Below, one piece after another: positions 8,918-20,200 of a DNA stretch of 64,000 nucleotides. The position numbers and the translations under genes were made by a program. Origin of the DNA: Rhabdobacter roseus (GTDB taxonomy: Bacteria; Bacteroidota; Bacteroidia; Cytophagales; Spirosomataceae); the NCBI RefSeq assembly GCF_014202275.1, contig NZ_JACHGF010000009.1, forward strand, positions 1 through 64,000, given 5' to 3'. The notes below the pieces were generated by a model. That model did not search any database. It was not told where the DNA came from and was given only the letters and a program-made list of their open reading frames with translations. How positions within the stretch are numbered: the first letter of the stretch is position 1; the number at the start of each line of letters is the position of its first letter.

Positions 8918-9814
8918 TCAGTTTGTGTGAAAAGCCGTGGGGCTAGGCACGAATTTCAGCATGAGCTCGTGGATACCCAGGGGGGCGTTGGGATTCAGAT
9001 TAAAAGCACCCTCGATGGGCTTGGAATTGAACAAGTACCCCAACCGGATATTTTTGGATACCTGTGCCTCGGCCGATAGCTGAAAGTACGGACTCTGGAC
9101 AATTCGATACGAAGCACCCACCCCGATTTTTTCGTCGTACCACAGCCGGGTACCCAGGTCGACCCGTAGTTTTTGTTTGCTTTCCTGCACCACCAAAGCG
9201 TAGGGGTGCAGCTGCCATTCTTCCGCGAGGGCGTAGCTGCCTCCAACCATGACGTAAAGCGGGGTACGGTAAGCCAGCGGGATGGTGCGCTGCCCAAAGC
9301 CTTTGTTGAGCAGCTCGGGTTTGGAAACACCGACGTAGAAATGCTCCGACCGCAGCCAGGCTCCTACTCCCAGGCTGCCCAGGGCGCGGTTGAGGGAGGT
9401 ATTGGTCGAAGGATCGTAGACGGGTAGCACGTTGATGCCGCCCTGCGCACCCAAGGATAGCTTCCAGGTACCCCAGGGCGTAAAATGGTAGGCCGTGGAG
9501 CCGTAAATACCCGTGGTACCGTAGGGGCTCATGCGGTCGTTGAGGGCCTGTAGCCCCAGCCCCAACCGACCGTTGGCGAGGGTACCGTCCATGGCGAACG
9601 ACTGCGTAATGGGGAAGTTGGGCAGCGAGAACCAGCGCCGCCGCAGCAGCAGCGTCATATTGAAGTCTTCCCGAACGCCCGTAAAGGCCGGGTTGATGGC
9701 CATGGGATTTTGTAAGTACTGCTCGTAAAGTACCTCTCGCTGGGCAAAAAGTACCGTGGGCAGGAGCGCCATGATCAGGCTGGCTGCGAGGGTTATTCTA
9801 AACGCTTTTCTCAT
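8918..9814 (-). CDS. PorP/SprF family outer-membrane protein (second copy)
   Basis: Members of this family are outer-membrane proteins needed for secretion or surface attachment of T9SS type-B cargo, as SprF is for SprB. From the ATG at 9814 the protein has a signal peptide (RITLAASLIMALLPTVLFAQ) and the family start REVLYEQYLQNPMAINPAFTG, then beta strands to the C-terminus. It is 298 residues. The open frame extends to a TTG at 9838, which I consider less likely. It lies downstream of another PorP/SprF gene, but a strong hairpin terminator separates them, so it may have its own transcription. Confidence 0.88.
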   Translation of the reverse strand: MRKAFRITLAASLIMALLPTVLFAQREVLYEQYLQNPMAINPAFTGVREDFNMTLLLRRRWFSLPNFPITQSFAMDGTLANGRLGLGLQALNDRMSPYGTTGIYGSTAYHFTPWGTWKLSLGAQGGINVLPVYDPSTNTSLNRALGSLGVGAWLRSEHFYVGVSKPELLNKGFGQRTIPLAYRTPLYVMVGGSYALAEEWQLHPYALVVQESKQKLRVDLGTRLWYDEKIGVGASYRIVQSPYFQLSAEAQVSKNIRLGYLFNSKPIEGAFNLNPNAPLGIHELMLKFVPSPTAFHTN

Positions 9815-9864
9815 TCGTCCGGATTTATTCGTAGTCAATGGTAGTAATCCTTGGTGTTACAAGC

Positions 9865-9900
9865 AAAAAAAGGGCAGAGAAATTTCTCCGCCCTTTTTTT
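9865..9900. terminator. Bidirectional-looking terminator between the two PorP/SprF genes
   Basis: The arms AAAAAAAGGGC and GCCCTTTTTTT surround a second inner palindrome, GAGAAATTTCTC. T-runs follow the stem on both strands. It would end transcripts from the giant gene plus first PorP/SprF gene before the second copy. Confidence 0.85.
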
Positions 9901-9952
9901 GAATGCCTGGTAGCTCGTATCAATCAGATCATATGCTAAACTCTTAATTGGA

Positions 9953-10957
9953 TCAGAAGTACCTTGGTGTCAGGATTTTGCTTTGGCCAAACCCGAACTC
10001 ATAACGAAGCATGATTTCGTGGCTACCCGAGTTGATGCTGAGGTTGCTTTGACGCAAGCCGTTGAGCATCATGTCGTAGGCGTAGCCCAGGCGAATTTGG
10101 TCGGTGAGCTGTACTTCCACGAGCCCTACCACGGCGTCGCTGGTGTAAACGCTGGTACCCGCGCTGTTGTTGAGGGTACTCCACTGGTTTTTCCGGTACG
10201 AAGTACCCACGGCCACGCGGTCGTTGATCCAGAGGTTCAGGTTACCGTCGAAGGCCAGCGGTGCGCCATTGGAGTACTTAAGAAGCATGGACGGCTTCAG
10301 CTTTAGGGTACTTCCCAGCCCAATCACGAAACCGCTCATGAAGTAGGCGTGGCGGCGCTGCTTGGCACGGTTCTCGCCGGTATTGTAGTCGCTTAGGTTG
10401 TTGGCAATCAGCTGAGGTACCGACACACCCAGGTAGGACTTATCGTTGCTGATGTAAATACCGGTACCGAAGTTGGGCAGTATTTTGGAAATATTCGTCG
10501 TAGCTGCCGGATCAAAACTGCCCCCCGGTGTAAAGCGCGCTTCCGACAGATCCCAGCGAAAACTCACCGCTCCGGCCTGCAAGCCCAGGGCCAGCGTAGA
10601 GCGCTCACCTACCTTGATGCGGAACGCGTAGGTAGCAAAAACGCCCGTTTCGTTTTGCAAGCCGATCTGATCGTTGTAGGCCTGAAGCCCCAGCCCTACG
10701 CGTTCCTTATTGATGGGGGCGTCCAGCGTGAACGTCATGGTTTTCGGGGCACCGTCTACGTTCACCCATTGGTTTCGGTAGAGGCCCGTAGCACTCAGTA
10801 CGTCGCGGCTTCCGGCGTAGGCCGGATTGAGCGCCATCATGTTGAACATGTACTGCGAGTACATTTTGTCCTGCTGAGCCTGGACTTGGGTGCCGCCGAC
10901 CACAAGGGTCAGCAGCACGAAGAAAGCCCAATTTTTGATCTTAGAGTACTGTAACAT
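9953..10957 (-). CDS. PorP/SprF family outer-membrane protein (first copy)
   Basis: This 334-residue PorP/SprF protein has a signal peptide (WAFFVLLTLVVGGTQVQAQ), the hallmark N-terminal stretch QYMFNMMALNPAYAGSRD and a membrane beta-barrel body ending in a strand (HEIMLRYEFGF). It starts only 4 bp after the stop of the giant T9SS-type-B gene, so the two are almost certainly co-transcribed. By analogy with SprB/SprF of Flavobacterium johnsoniae, it is the best candidate for the cognate export and anchoring partner of that protein. Confidence 0.92.
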   Translation of the reverse strand: MLQYSKIKNWAFFVLLTLVVGGTQVQAQQDKMYSQYMFNMMALNPAYAGSRDVLSATGLYRNQWVNVDGAPKTMTFTLDAPINKERVGLGLQAYNDQIGLQNETGVFATYAFRIKVGERSTLALGLQAGAVSFRWDLSEARFTPGGSFDPAATTNISKILPNFGTGIYISNDKSYLGVSVPQLIANNLSDYNTGENRAKQRRHAYFMSGFVIGLGSTLKLKPSMLLKYSNGAPLAFDGNLNLWINDRVAVGTSYRKNQWSTLNNSAGTSVYTSDAVVGLVEVQLTDQIRLGYAYDMMLNGLRQSNLSINSGSHEIMLRYEFGFGQSKILTPRYF

Positions 10958-10961
10958 AGTA

Positions 10962-11225
10962 TTATCTGATTATGGTCATGTATCTCACGTAGCGTCGGCC
11001 GTTCTCCAGGGTGACCACATAGAAGTAGGTGCCGTCCGGTAAACCTCGGGAAGCGGCGCCGGTACTTACTCCACTATTCGGCGCTCCATCCCAGTCATTT
11101 TTGTAATCCTCGCTCTTGTACACCAGGGTCATCCAGCGGTTGTAGACTTCGAGCGACACGCGCTGTCCGCCGGTATTCCGAATGATGAACAGGTCGTTGA
11201 TACCGTCCCCGTTGGGCGAGAATCC
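10962..11225 (-). other. T9SS type-B (CHU_C / gliding-motility) sorting domain
   Basis: The last ~85 residues of the giant protein hold the diagnostic FSPNGDGINDLF, the NRWMTLVYKS strand, a W-D-G turn (NDWDGAPNSG) and LPDGTYFYVVTLENG. This domain directs export through the type IX system and, in the type-B class, works with a PorP/SprF protein. Confidence 0.92.
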
Positions 11226-14200
11226 TTCCGGTATGAATACCGTGTCACCTTCAGGAATCACAATCGGCGTAAACTCGCTTTCGGTATCCTCGGTCGGATC
11301 GCCGTTGCCATTCACATCCGGGTTCAGGCCGTTGGTCGAGAGATCCGTCACGGTTTCGTCACCGGCCTGCGCCTGGGCCAGTACCCGGTTCAGGTACGGC
11401 GTTTGACGGCCGTCGGTGGTCACGTTGATGGTGAACGTCACGCTGTCGATCACACCCGCAGCCAGGCTGCTGTTAGAAGCAATGAGCAGGTCTGTGTCGT
11501 TGACGCCATCAAAGTCCGGATTGATCGCCAGGGTACTTAGGTCGCTCGCAATCGGCGTGCCAACTTTCTTGAAGGTCGCGCCCGTTTCGGAATTAAAGAC
11601 GTCAGCCAGTACATTGGTGAGCTGAACATTGGTGAGCGGGGTACTTCCGTAGTTTTTGACAATGGCCTGGTACGTGACGTTGTAGGTACCATCCGACTGC
11701 AGGGCCAGGTCTTTCACCCAGAGGGCCGCCCCAATCTTGGCACTACCCTGGCTCGCGAGGCTCACCGGCGTAGGTACGCTGTGTTTGCCTGGCAGCAGGC
11801 TGTTGTCCGGATCGGGCAGTTCACCGGCCGTGGACGTATCGGACACCATCTCGGTTTCGCTGGCCTTGGCCGTACCTACCGCGATGTTGAAGAACTCCGT
11901 TGTGGTGGCGAAGCCTACGTCTACCAGTACCATCAGGTGAATTTCACGCGTGGTACCTTTAGGCAGCGTACTCTCCGACTCGACGAGCAGGTTGGTAGAG
12001 GTACCTTCACCGGTGTAGGCGTCGTTCACCACGAATCCTTCGTCAGCCGTTACGGTTACACTACCCGGTACAATCACAGCGCCGTTGCCGAAGGTAGCTG
12101 ACAGGTCGTCCACAACTTGTACGTTGGTGAGATCCGTCATACCCAGGTTAACCACCTTGATGGTATAAGGTACTTCAAAGACCCCGTACTGAACTTCAAC
12201 CGGATCACCTACTTGCTTGGCTAGCCCGATGGAGCTCTGAACGTCGAAGCGAACCGGAGTCGGAACGTTTTCCTGCGGCGTTGGCTCGAAGCCATTGTTC
12301 GATTTATCCTGTACAATGGTTTCACCCATGATACCTTCGCCGTATACCGAGTTGTAGAACGGCCCGGTGGCTCCGTTCGGAGTTACCCGTACCTGGAACT
12401 GGAAGCTTTCCGTTTGGTTGGCCGCTAGGGTGCTAGCTGGTAGCAGCAGGTTACGATTATCCTTGCCGTCGAAGTTCGGATCGGGTACCAGCGTACTGCT
12501 TGGTCCTACCACTACGTTTCCTTCTACCTGGAATTCAGCCGGCGACGGGAAGGCCTTGAAGAGGCTATCCAGTACCTGTACGTTGGTCAGTATCGCCGAG
12601 CCGTAATTTTTGAGCGTTACCTGGTAAGTTACGAGGTAGTCGTCGCCATCCGGGGTCACATTCGTTACCGCCAGCGCTACGCCCAGTCCGGTAGAATCAC
12701 AGCAAACCGGTTTCTGCACCAGAACACCCACCGACGATACGTTGTTGGCCAGTACGCTATCCCTCTGGTCGAGGTTGGTGATGAGCGCGGTGTTCATGAT
12801 GGTACCTTTGGCGGTAACGTTTGCCACGATGGTGTGGACCACGCTGTCGTTGGCCGCCAGCACGGGGATTACTTTTTGGAGTACGTTGCCGTTCACCTCA
12901 AAGCCTACCGCCTCTACCAGCTGGAGACCCGCCGGCATGATGTCGACGACGTTGACGTTGGTAGCCGTATCCGGACCGTTGTTGCGTACCGTGATCGTGT
13001 AGGTGATCTGCTCGCCTACTTTCACGTTGGGTTTATCCGCAGTTTTCACGATGGCGACCTCCGCCCGGGTGGTGTCGTTGTCACAGTCACAAATCGTGAT
13101 CGTCACTTTGGCCGGAGCACTGTAGCAACCGCCCTCGGAGCGCGCAAACACGTAGTAGATACCGGCACCCACTGCCTCTGGCGAAGCCACCAGCGCGGAG
13201 CTTAGCGTAGGCCCGACGCGGTATTCCAGGGTACCTCCGGCGGAGATTACCGTCGAGGCCAGATCAACCGTGGTGGCCGGACAGGCATTCCGCTTGTTGG
13301 TCACGATGGGCTTCTGAACCGGCTCGCTCACGGTTACGATCACCAGGCCGGAGCGGATCGAGCAGCAAGAGTTGCTGTTGATGAGGCCCACGTAGTACGT
13401 ACCGCTTTCTTTTACTACAAAGGTATTATTGGAAGTAGCAGACCCGCCATTCCACTTGTACGAGTAGGCGTGGCCGAGGCTGTCTTCGGTATCGGTCGCA
13501 ACCAGTACCACGGAGTCACCGGCGCAGATATTCAGGTAGGTCGGCAGCGAGTCCGTCTTGGCTACTCCATTGATGGAAATATTCGGACGGAACTTGATGG
13601 TCTCGATCGTGAGCTTCAGCGAATCAGAGGCCGCCTGGCAAGTACCGGCTCCGTCGGGATCGTTGGTTGTCAGCGTCAGCGTCACCATTCCCTTCACCAT
13701 GTCATCCAGCGATGGATAGTACAGCGCGTTTAGCAGGGTTGGGTTGCTGAAAGTACCCGTTCCGTTGGTGGTCCAGATGGCGCTGGTGGCCGAGCCACTG
13801 ATAGCCCCACTTAGCTGGTAAGACAGCGCGGCACAAATCGTATTGCCGGGCCCTGCTACGGCTACCGCCGGATTCTCAGCGCATGGCGAGGCGTCACCAC
13901 ACGGTGTGATGGTTACGATGATCGTGGCGGGCTGGCTTTGGCAACCTCCCGGCGTTTGCTCAAACACGTAGTAAGTACCCGCTCCCACGGCCGTGATATC
14001 CTGTACCAGCGGCGAATCTGGAGCCATGCCCGTGCGGTACACGAAAGTACCTCCTTCGGTTTTCGGTGAGCTGGTTACGCCCGCGGCGAGATCCACCGTT
14101 AGCAGCGGACAAGTATTGACCAGGTTTTGGGTCAATGGCTGCGTAATCTTCGGCGCCACGTTGACCGTCACGGCGTTGGATGGCTCGCTCTTGCAATGAA

Positions 14201-17200
14201 CCGACGTGCAGCAAACGGCCGTGAAAGTGGTCGTAGCTGACGGGGCAATGGTAATGGAAGCACCCGTGAGACCATTGGACCAGAGTACATCGCTACTACC
14301 GCTGCATCCCGTGGCCGTCAGGGTCGTGCTTTGGCCGAAGCAAATCGACGTAGCCGAAGCCTGAATGGCTGGGGTTGGAGGCACTCCTACGGTGATCTCG
14401 CAGGCTACCGAAGCTGCGCTTTCACAAGTACCCAGCTTACAAACCGCCGAGTAGGAGGTAGTAGCGGTGGGGTGTACCGTAATGCTTGCCCCGGTTGCTC
14501 CGTTCGACCAGCTCAAGGTACCTTCGCAGTTCATGGCGGTCAGGGTTACGCTGTCGCCCAGGCAAATATTCTTCGAGCTGGCGGCGATGGTCGGTGCCGG
14601 AAGCTGGGTTACGCTTACCGTCACGGCATTGGACGCTACACTCGTACACTCGTTTGTTGAGCAGGTAGCAGTGAAGGTAGTTGAGCTGCTAAGCGGTACC
14701 GTAATGCTTGCGCCCGTCTGACCGTTCGACCAAAGTACCTCGCCCACGCAGCCCGTAGCGGTGAGCGTTACGTCGCTGCCTTTGCATACAGTAGGTGCAC
14801 TGGCGGCGATCACCGGAGCAGCAGCATTACACTCACCAACGCTAATGGTCAGCTTGGCGGTGTCGCTTACGCAGGTGTTAAAGCGGCAGATCGCCGTGTA
14901 GAGCTTGGTTTGAGTAGGCGCAACGGTGATGCTCGCACCCAGGTGTCCGGTACTCCATTCAACATCCCCTTCACAACCCGACGCGGTGATCGTAACCGAT
15001 TCTCCGGCTTGGATCTGGGTCTTGGTAGCTACCAGGGTAGGCTTGGTGGGACTGATCACGTATACAGTAAAGACCCTTTCGATGCTGGCGCAGCCATTCA
15101 CCACGCACTTGGCCCAGTAGTTGGCCGTTTGGGTGGGTGTTACCAAGATCGCAATGCCGGTTTCGCCCGTTGACCACAACGTGGTACCTTCGCAGCCTTC
15201 TACGACCAGCGAAGCACTCTCTCCGATGCACACCGAATCGGTAGCACATAGTACGCTGGGGGCCTCTGGCGCGTTGACCGTCAGAGTCACCTGCCCTGGC
15301 TCACTTTCGCAAGAAGGCGTAACGCAGGTAGCCGTGAAGGTAGAGGTTGTTACCGGAGCTACCGTGATGCTGAGGCCCGTCTGACCGGTTGACCATTGGG
15401 TATTTTCGGCAGCGCAGCCACTGGCGATCAGCGTCACGCTGTCACCGGCGCAGAGTTCCGTGCTGCTGGCAATGATCACCGGCGCATCCTGTACGCCTAC
15501 ATTGATATTCAAGATATTGGAAGCACCGCTGGCGCAAGAGCCCTCTATTTTACAGGTAGCCGTGTAGGTTGTATTCGTAACCGGCGACACCTGAATGCTG
15601 GCCCCTGTCATGCCGTTCGACCACATGACCGTACCGGCGCAACCCTCCGAGGTGAGCGTGGTGGTGGCTCCCGCACAGATGTTCGTGTTGGCACTGGTAA
15701 TGATCGGTGCCTGACCGTTGGTGTTGACGTCGATCTTCACGGTATTAGAGGCTACGCTTTCGCAGGTACCTACCTTACACTTGGCGGTGTAGTTCGTGGT
15801 GGCGTTGGGGGCTACTTTGATGCTCGCACCCGTCATACCGTTCGACCAAAGTACCGTGTTGGCACAACCCATGGCCGTCAGGGTCACGCTGTCGCCTGAG
15901 CAAATGACGGTTTTATTGGCTGAAATAATCGGGGCGGTCGGGGCGGCAACGTTAATCGTCACGGTATTGGAGGCCGCGCTTTCGCAGGTAGCCGTTTTGC
16001 AGGTAGCGGTGAAGGTCCGGGTGGTGTTTGGCGTTACGGTAATGGAATTACCCGACGCGCCATTGGACCAAAGTACCTCACCCGTACAACCCGTAGCCGA
16101 CAGGATAACCGAAGTACCTGGGCATACGTTGGTTTGGCTGGCCGAAATAACCGGAGCCTGCGGCGTTACGATGGTGATGGTGTAATCCTGGCTACGCTCG
16201 CTTTCGCAGGTACCTACCACGCATATCGCCGAGTAGCTGGTCGTAGCCGATGGGCTCACGGTAATGGAAGCACCCTGCTCGCCGTTCGACCACTTCACGA
16301 TGCCTTCGCACTCATGGGCCGATAGCGTTACGCTCTCACCGGGGCAAATCTGGTTTTTACCACTGGTAATGACCGGCGCGGGGCCTGGGGTAGTTACGTC
16401 AATGGCAATCGCTGCCGTGTCGCTCACACAAGTACCTATTTTACAGTAAGCCGTATAAATAGTACTTTCGGTAGGCGTCACGACGAGTGGTGAGCCCGTT
16501 TCGCCCGTTGACCACACGATCACGCCGTTGCAGTTAGCCGCCGTGAGGGTAGCGCTGCCGCCCTTACATACCGAGCTCACGTTGCTGGCCAGTACCGGTT
16601 TGATCGGCGTATTCACTTTAATGTTAATCACATTCGAAACGGCGCTTTCGCAGCTGTCTTTGGTACATTTTGCCGTGAACGTGACGTTCTCAGTGGCAAC
16701 GAGTGTAATGCTCGATCCCGTCTCGCCGTTCGACCACTTCACGATACCGTTCGTACAGCCAACGGCCGTCAGCTTCACCGTGGCTCCCGCACAGACGTTG
16801 GTCGTGGCGCAGGCAATCACCGGTGGGTCGATCGTCGGACAACCTACCTGTACGGTCACTTCGTCTTCGTCATCTTCGCCGTTGTCGTAGCCATTACCCG
16901 GCGTCGAGTTCGGATCGGGCTGATCCGACTTGCTGATCTGGGCTACGTTTTTGACCGGACCGGTACTAATTACCTTGGCCAGGAAGCTCAGCGTTTTGGT
17001 TTCGTCTTTGGCAATGCTCGCAAAGGTACCTTTCAGGGTATTGCCGGTTTTGGTCATGTTGGAGCTTGATACAAACTCAAGACCCGCCGGCAACAGATCC
17101 GTCACCTCCACGTTGGTGGCCGTTTGGGGCCCTTTGTTGGTTACCTCTAAGGTATAGGTGATCGTCTCGCCCAGGGCCGGATTTACTTTCGACACTTTCT

Positions 17201-20200
17201 TGGCCAGCATGAGATCCGCCAATGACACCACCTCGATCGTTACGCTGGAGGTATCGTTGGAAGTCTGATTCGGATCGTTATCAGGGCTGCTTACAATGGC
17301 TGTGTTGGTAATAAACCCGGAAGCGTTGGCTTTGATGGTGGCGTTGATGATCAACGTACGGTTAGCAGTAGCGGCCATGTTACCGATGGTCCAGATACCG
17401 GTTGCGTTGTTGTATTCACCCGCCGGAATGGAGCTCACGTACGTCAGCGAGGCCGGTAGCACGTCGGTCACGATCACGTCATGAGCCAGCACGCCGCCCA
17501 GGTTTTTCGCCGTCACCGAGTAGATGATGGCCTGGCCCGGCGCGTAAGGTCCAGGGGTAATGATGGTTTTGACCACCGCCAGATCGGTATAGCAGGTCTT
17601 TACTTCGACCGTGATCGGTGTCCGCTCGCTTACGCAGCCTTCTTCGCTTACCGCTTCGGCGTAGTAGGTGGTGGTGGTGGTGGGGCTGATGGGTAGTTTG
17701 CCGCCACTCACCGTAGTGCCAATGGCCACACCGCCCGTAGCGGTTGTGTACCATTTAATGGTAGAGCCCGGTGCAAAACCGATCAGCTTGGTTGATTTTC
17801 CGATACAAAGGATCGAATCCGCGCAGGCCACGTTAAACGGTGCCGTCGGAGCCGGGTTGATTGTTAGGATCAGGGCATCCGATTTGGGCAGACACAGACC
17901 CTGCTCGTCGGGATCGTTGGTGGTCGCCGTCAGGGTAATTACCCCGGCTATCATATCGGCGGCCGACGGGAAGTAGATCGTCTTGAGGCTGTCGAGGTTA
18001 GCGAAAGTACCCGTACCGCTGGTGGTCCAGGTTACGCTGGTCGCTGCGCCCGTCAGGGTGGCGGTCAGCAACACGCTGTCGCCGGCGCACACTTCCTGGT
18101 CGGCTCCTACCGACACACCCAGGGCCAGCTGGCAGTCGCACGATTCGATGTTGACCGTGATAGCCGCCGGACTGCTGTAGCAATCGGCAGCCGAGCGCTC
18201 AAACAGGTAGTAGGTACCATTGCCTACCTGGGTAGGGTCAGTCACGAGGGCAGAAGAAGCGCTCGGTCCTACGTGCCACTCAAAGGCACCTCCAACAGTA
18301 GAAAGAGGAGGCAGGATCACAGCCGTTAGGTCGGCCGTCACATCAGGGCATTCATTGATGGTATTTTGGGCAATGCTCGGCGTAGCGGGCTTGGCGTTCA
18401 CCACGACCGTGATGGGCAGGCGCGGGCTAACGCAGCTTTCGCCCAAGGTACCTTCCAGGTAGTAGGTAGTGGTCATGGTGGGGCTGAGGCTGAGTAGCTG
18501 TCCGCTGGTGGTGGTCGCAAATGCGTCCCCACTCATGGCCTCGGCGTACCAATTGATGGTCGTACCCGTTACGTCCGTGGTACCGCTCAGTTGTACGGTA
18601 TCGCCCACACAGATCGTTCTATCCGGCGAAACCGTCAACAGGATCGTCGGACACTGCGGCAGCGGTTTCAACCCGGCATCAATGTGCGGATTGTTGCGAA
18701 GCGTATCGCTTACGGCTTTGGCTACGTCGATGGTAATGACGTTGGTTTTACCGGGCGTTCCGGATTCACCCGCATTGCTATCCTTCGTAGGATCACCGCC
18801 CTGGTTAGTTTCTACAAACGACTCGTCCGTAGAAGCATAAAACTTCACAAAGTACTTGCCGCTCGGCAGGCTGTCGAACAGGTACTTCCCATCGGCATCC
18901 GTTACCGTCATGCGGATGGCTACCATGGCCGAATCCTGTAGCTCGACGGTAACGCCAGGTACCCCCGGCTCGCCGATATCCTGCACACCATTATCATTAA
19001 GGTCGCGCCATACATAGTCGCCAATGGAGCCGTAGCGTACGGGAGCTGGTACTACTTCTACGGGCTCGCTGTCGTCGTCATCTTCCCCTTTGTCGAAGCC
19101 GTTGCCCGGCGTGGAGTCCACATCTTCTATTTCGTCACCCTCTTCGTCGCGGGCGTCCTTGATCTGGGCGTAGTTTACCAAGGTACCTTCCGTGAAGCTA
19201 GGATCAACCCGCACCAGGATGGATACGCTCACACTATCGCCCGGTGCCAGCGGCCCGGCCAAAGACGCGTTCATGGTTGCAATCTGTCCGGCGGCCGTCC
19301 AGTTGGCATCCACCAGCGTCAGCGAGGCGGGCAGGGAGTCGCTCAGTAAAATGTTGGTGGCCGTTACCGCGCCTTGGTTAACGACCGTCAGCGTGAAGCT
19401 CACCGTGTCACCCGGCATCACGACGGAAGCCTGGCCAGTGCTTAGTTTCTTATTCAGCGCCAAATCGAAGATCGGCGTGGGCACAACCTGGATCGGCTCG
19501 CTGTCGTCGTCATCTTCCCCCTTGTCGAAGCCGTTGCCCGGCGTGGAGTCGACGTCTTCTATTTCGTCACCCTCTTCGTCGCGGGCGTCCTGGATCTGGG
19601 CGTAGTTTACCAAGGTACCTTCCGTGAAGCTAGGATCAACCCGCACCAGGATGGACACGCTCACACTATCGCCCGGTGCCAGCGGCCCGGCCAAAGGCGC
19701 GTTCATGGTTGCAATCTGTCCGGCGGCCGTCCAGTTGGCATCCACCAGCGTCAGCGAGGCGGGCAGGGAGTCGCTCAGTAAAATGTTGGTGGCCGTTACC
19801 GCGCCTTGGTTAACGACCGTCAGCGTGAAGCTCACCGTGTCACCCGGCATCACGACGGAAGCCTGGCCGCTGCTTAGTTTCTTATGCAGCGCCAGGTCGA
19901 AGATCGGCGTGGGCACAACCTGGATCGGCTCGCTGTCGTCGTCATCTTCACCCTTGTTGAAGCCGTTGCCCGGCGTGGAGTCGACGTCTTCTATTTCGTC
20001 ACCCTCTTCGTCGCGGGCGTCCTGGATCTGGGCGTAGTTCACCAAGGTACCTTCCGTGAAGCTGGGGTCAACCCGCACCAGGATGGATACGCTCAGGCTA
20101 TCGCCCGGAGCCAGCGGTCCGGCCAAAGGCGCGTTCATGGTCGCAATCTGTCCGGCGGCCGTCCAGTTGGCATCTACCAGCGTCAGCGAGGCGGGCAGTG

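Noticed and set aside
14150-16830. CRISPR-like array because of regular repeats
   Set aside because: The repeats are in-frame protein domains of about 230-240 bp that vary in sequence, not short identical repeats with spacers.
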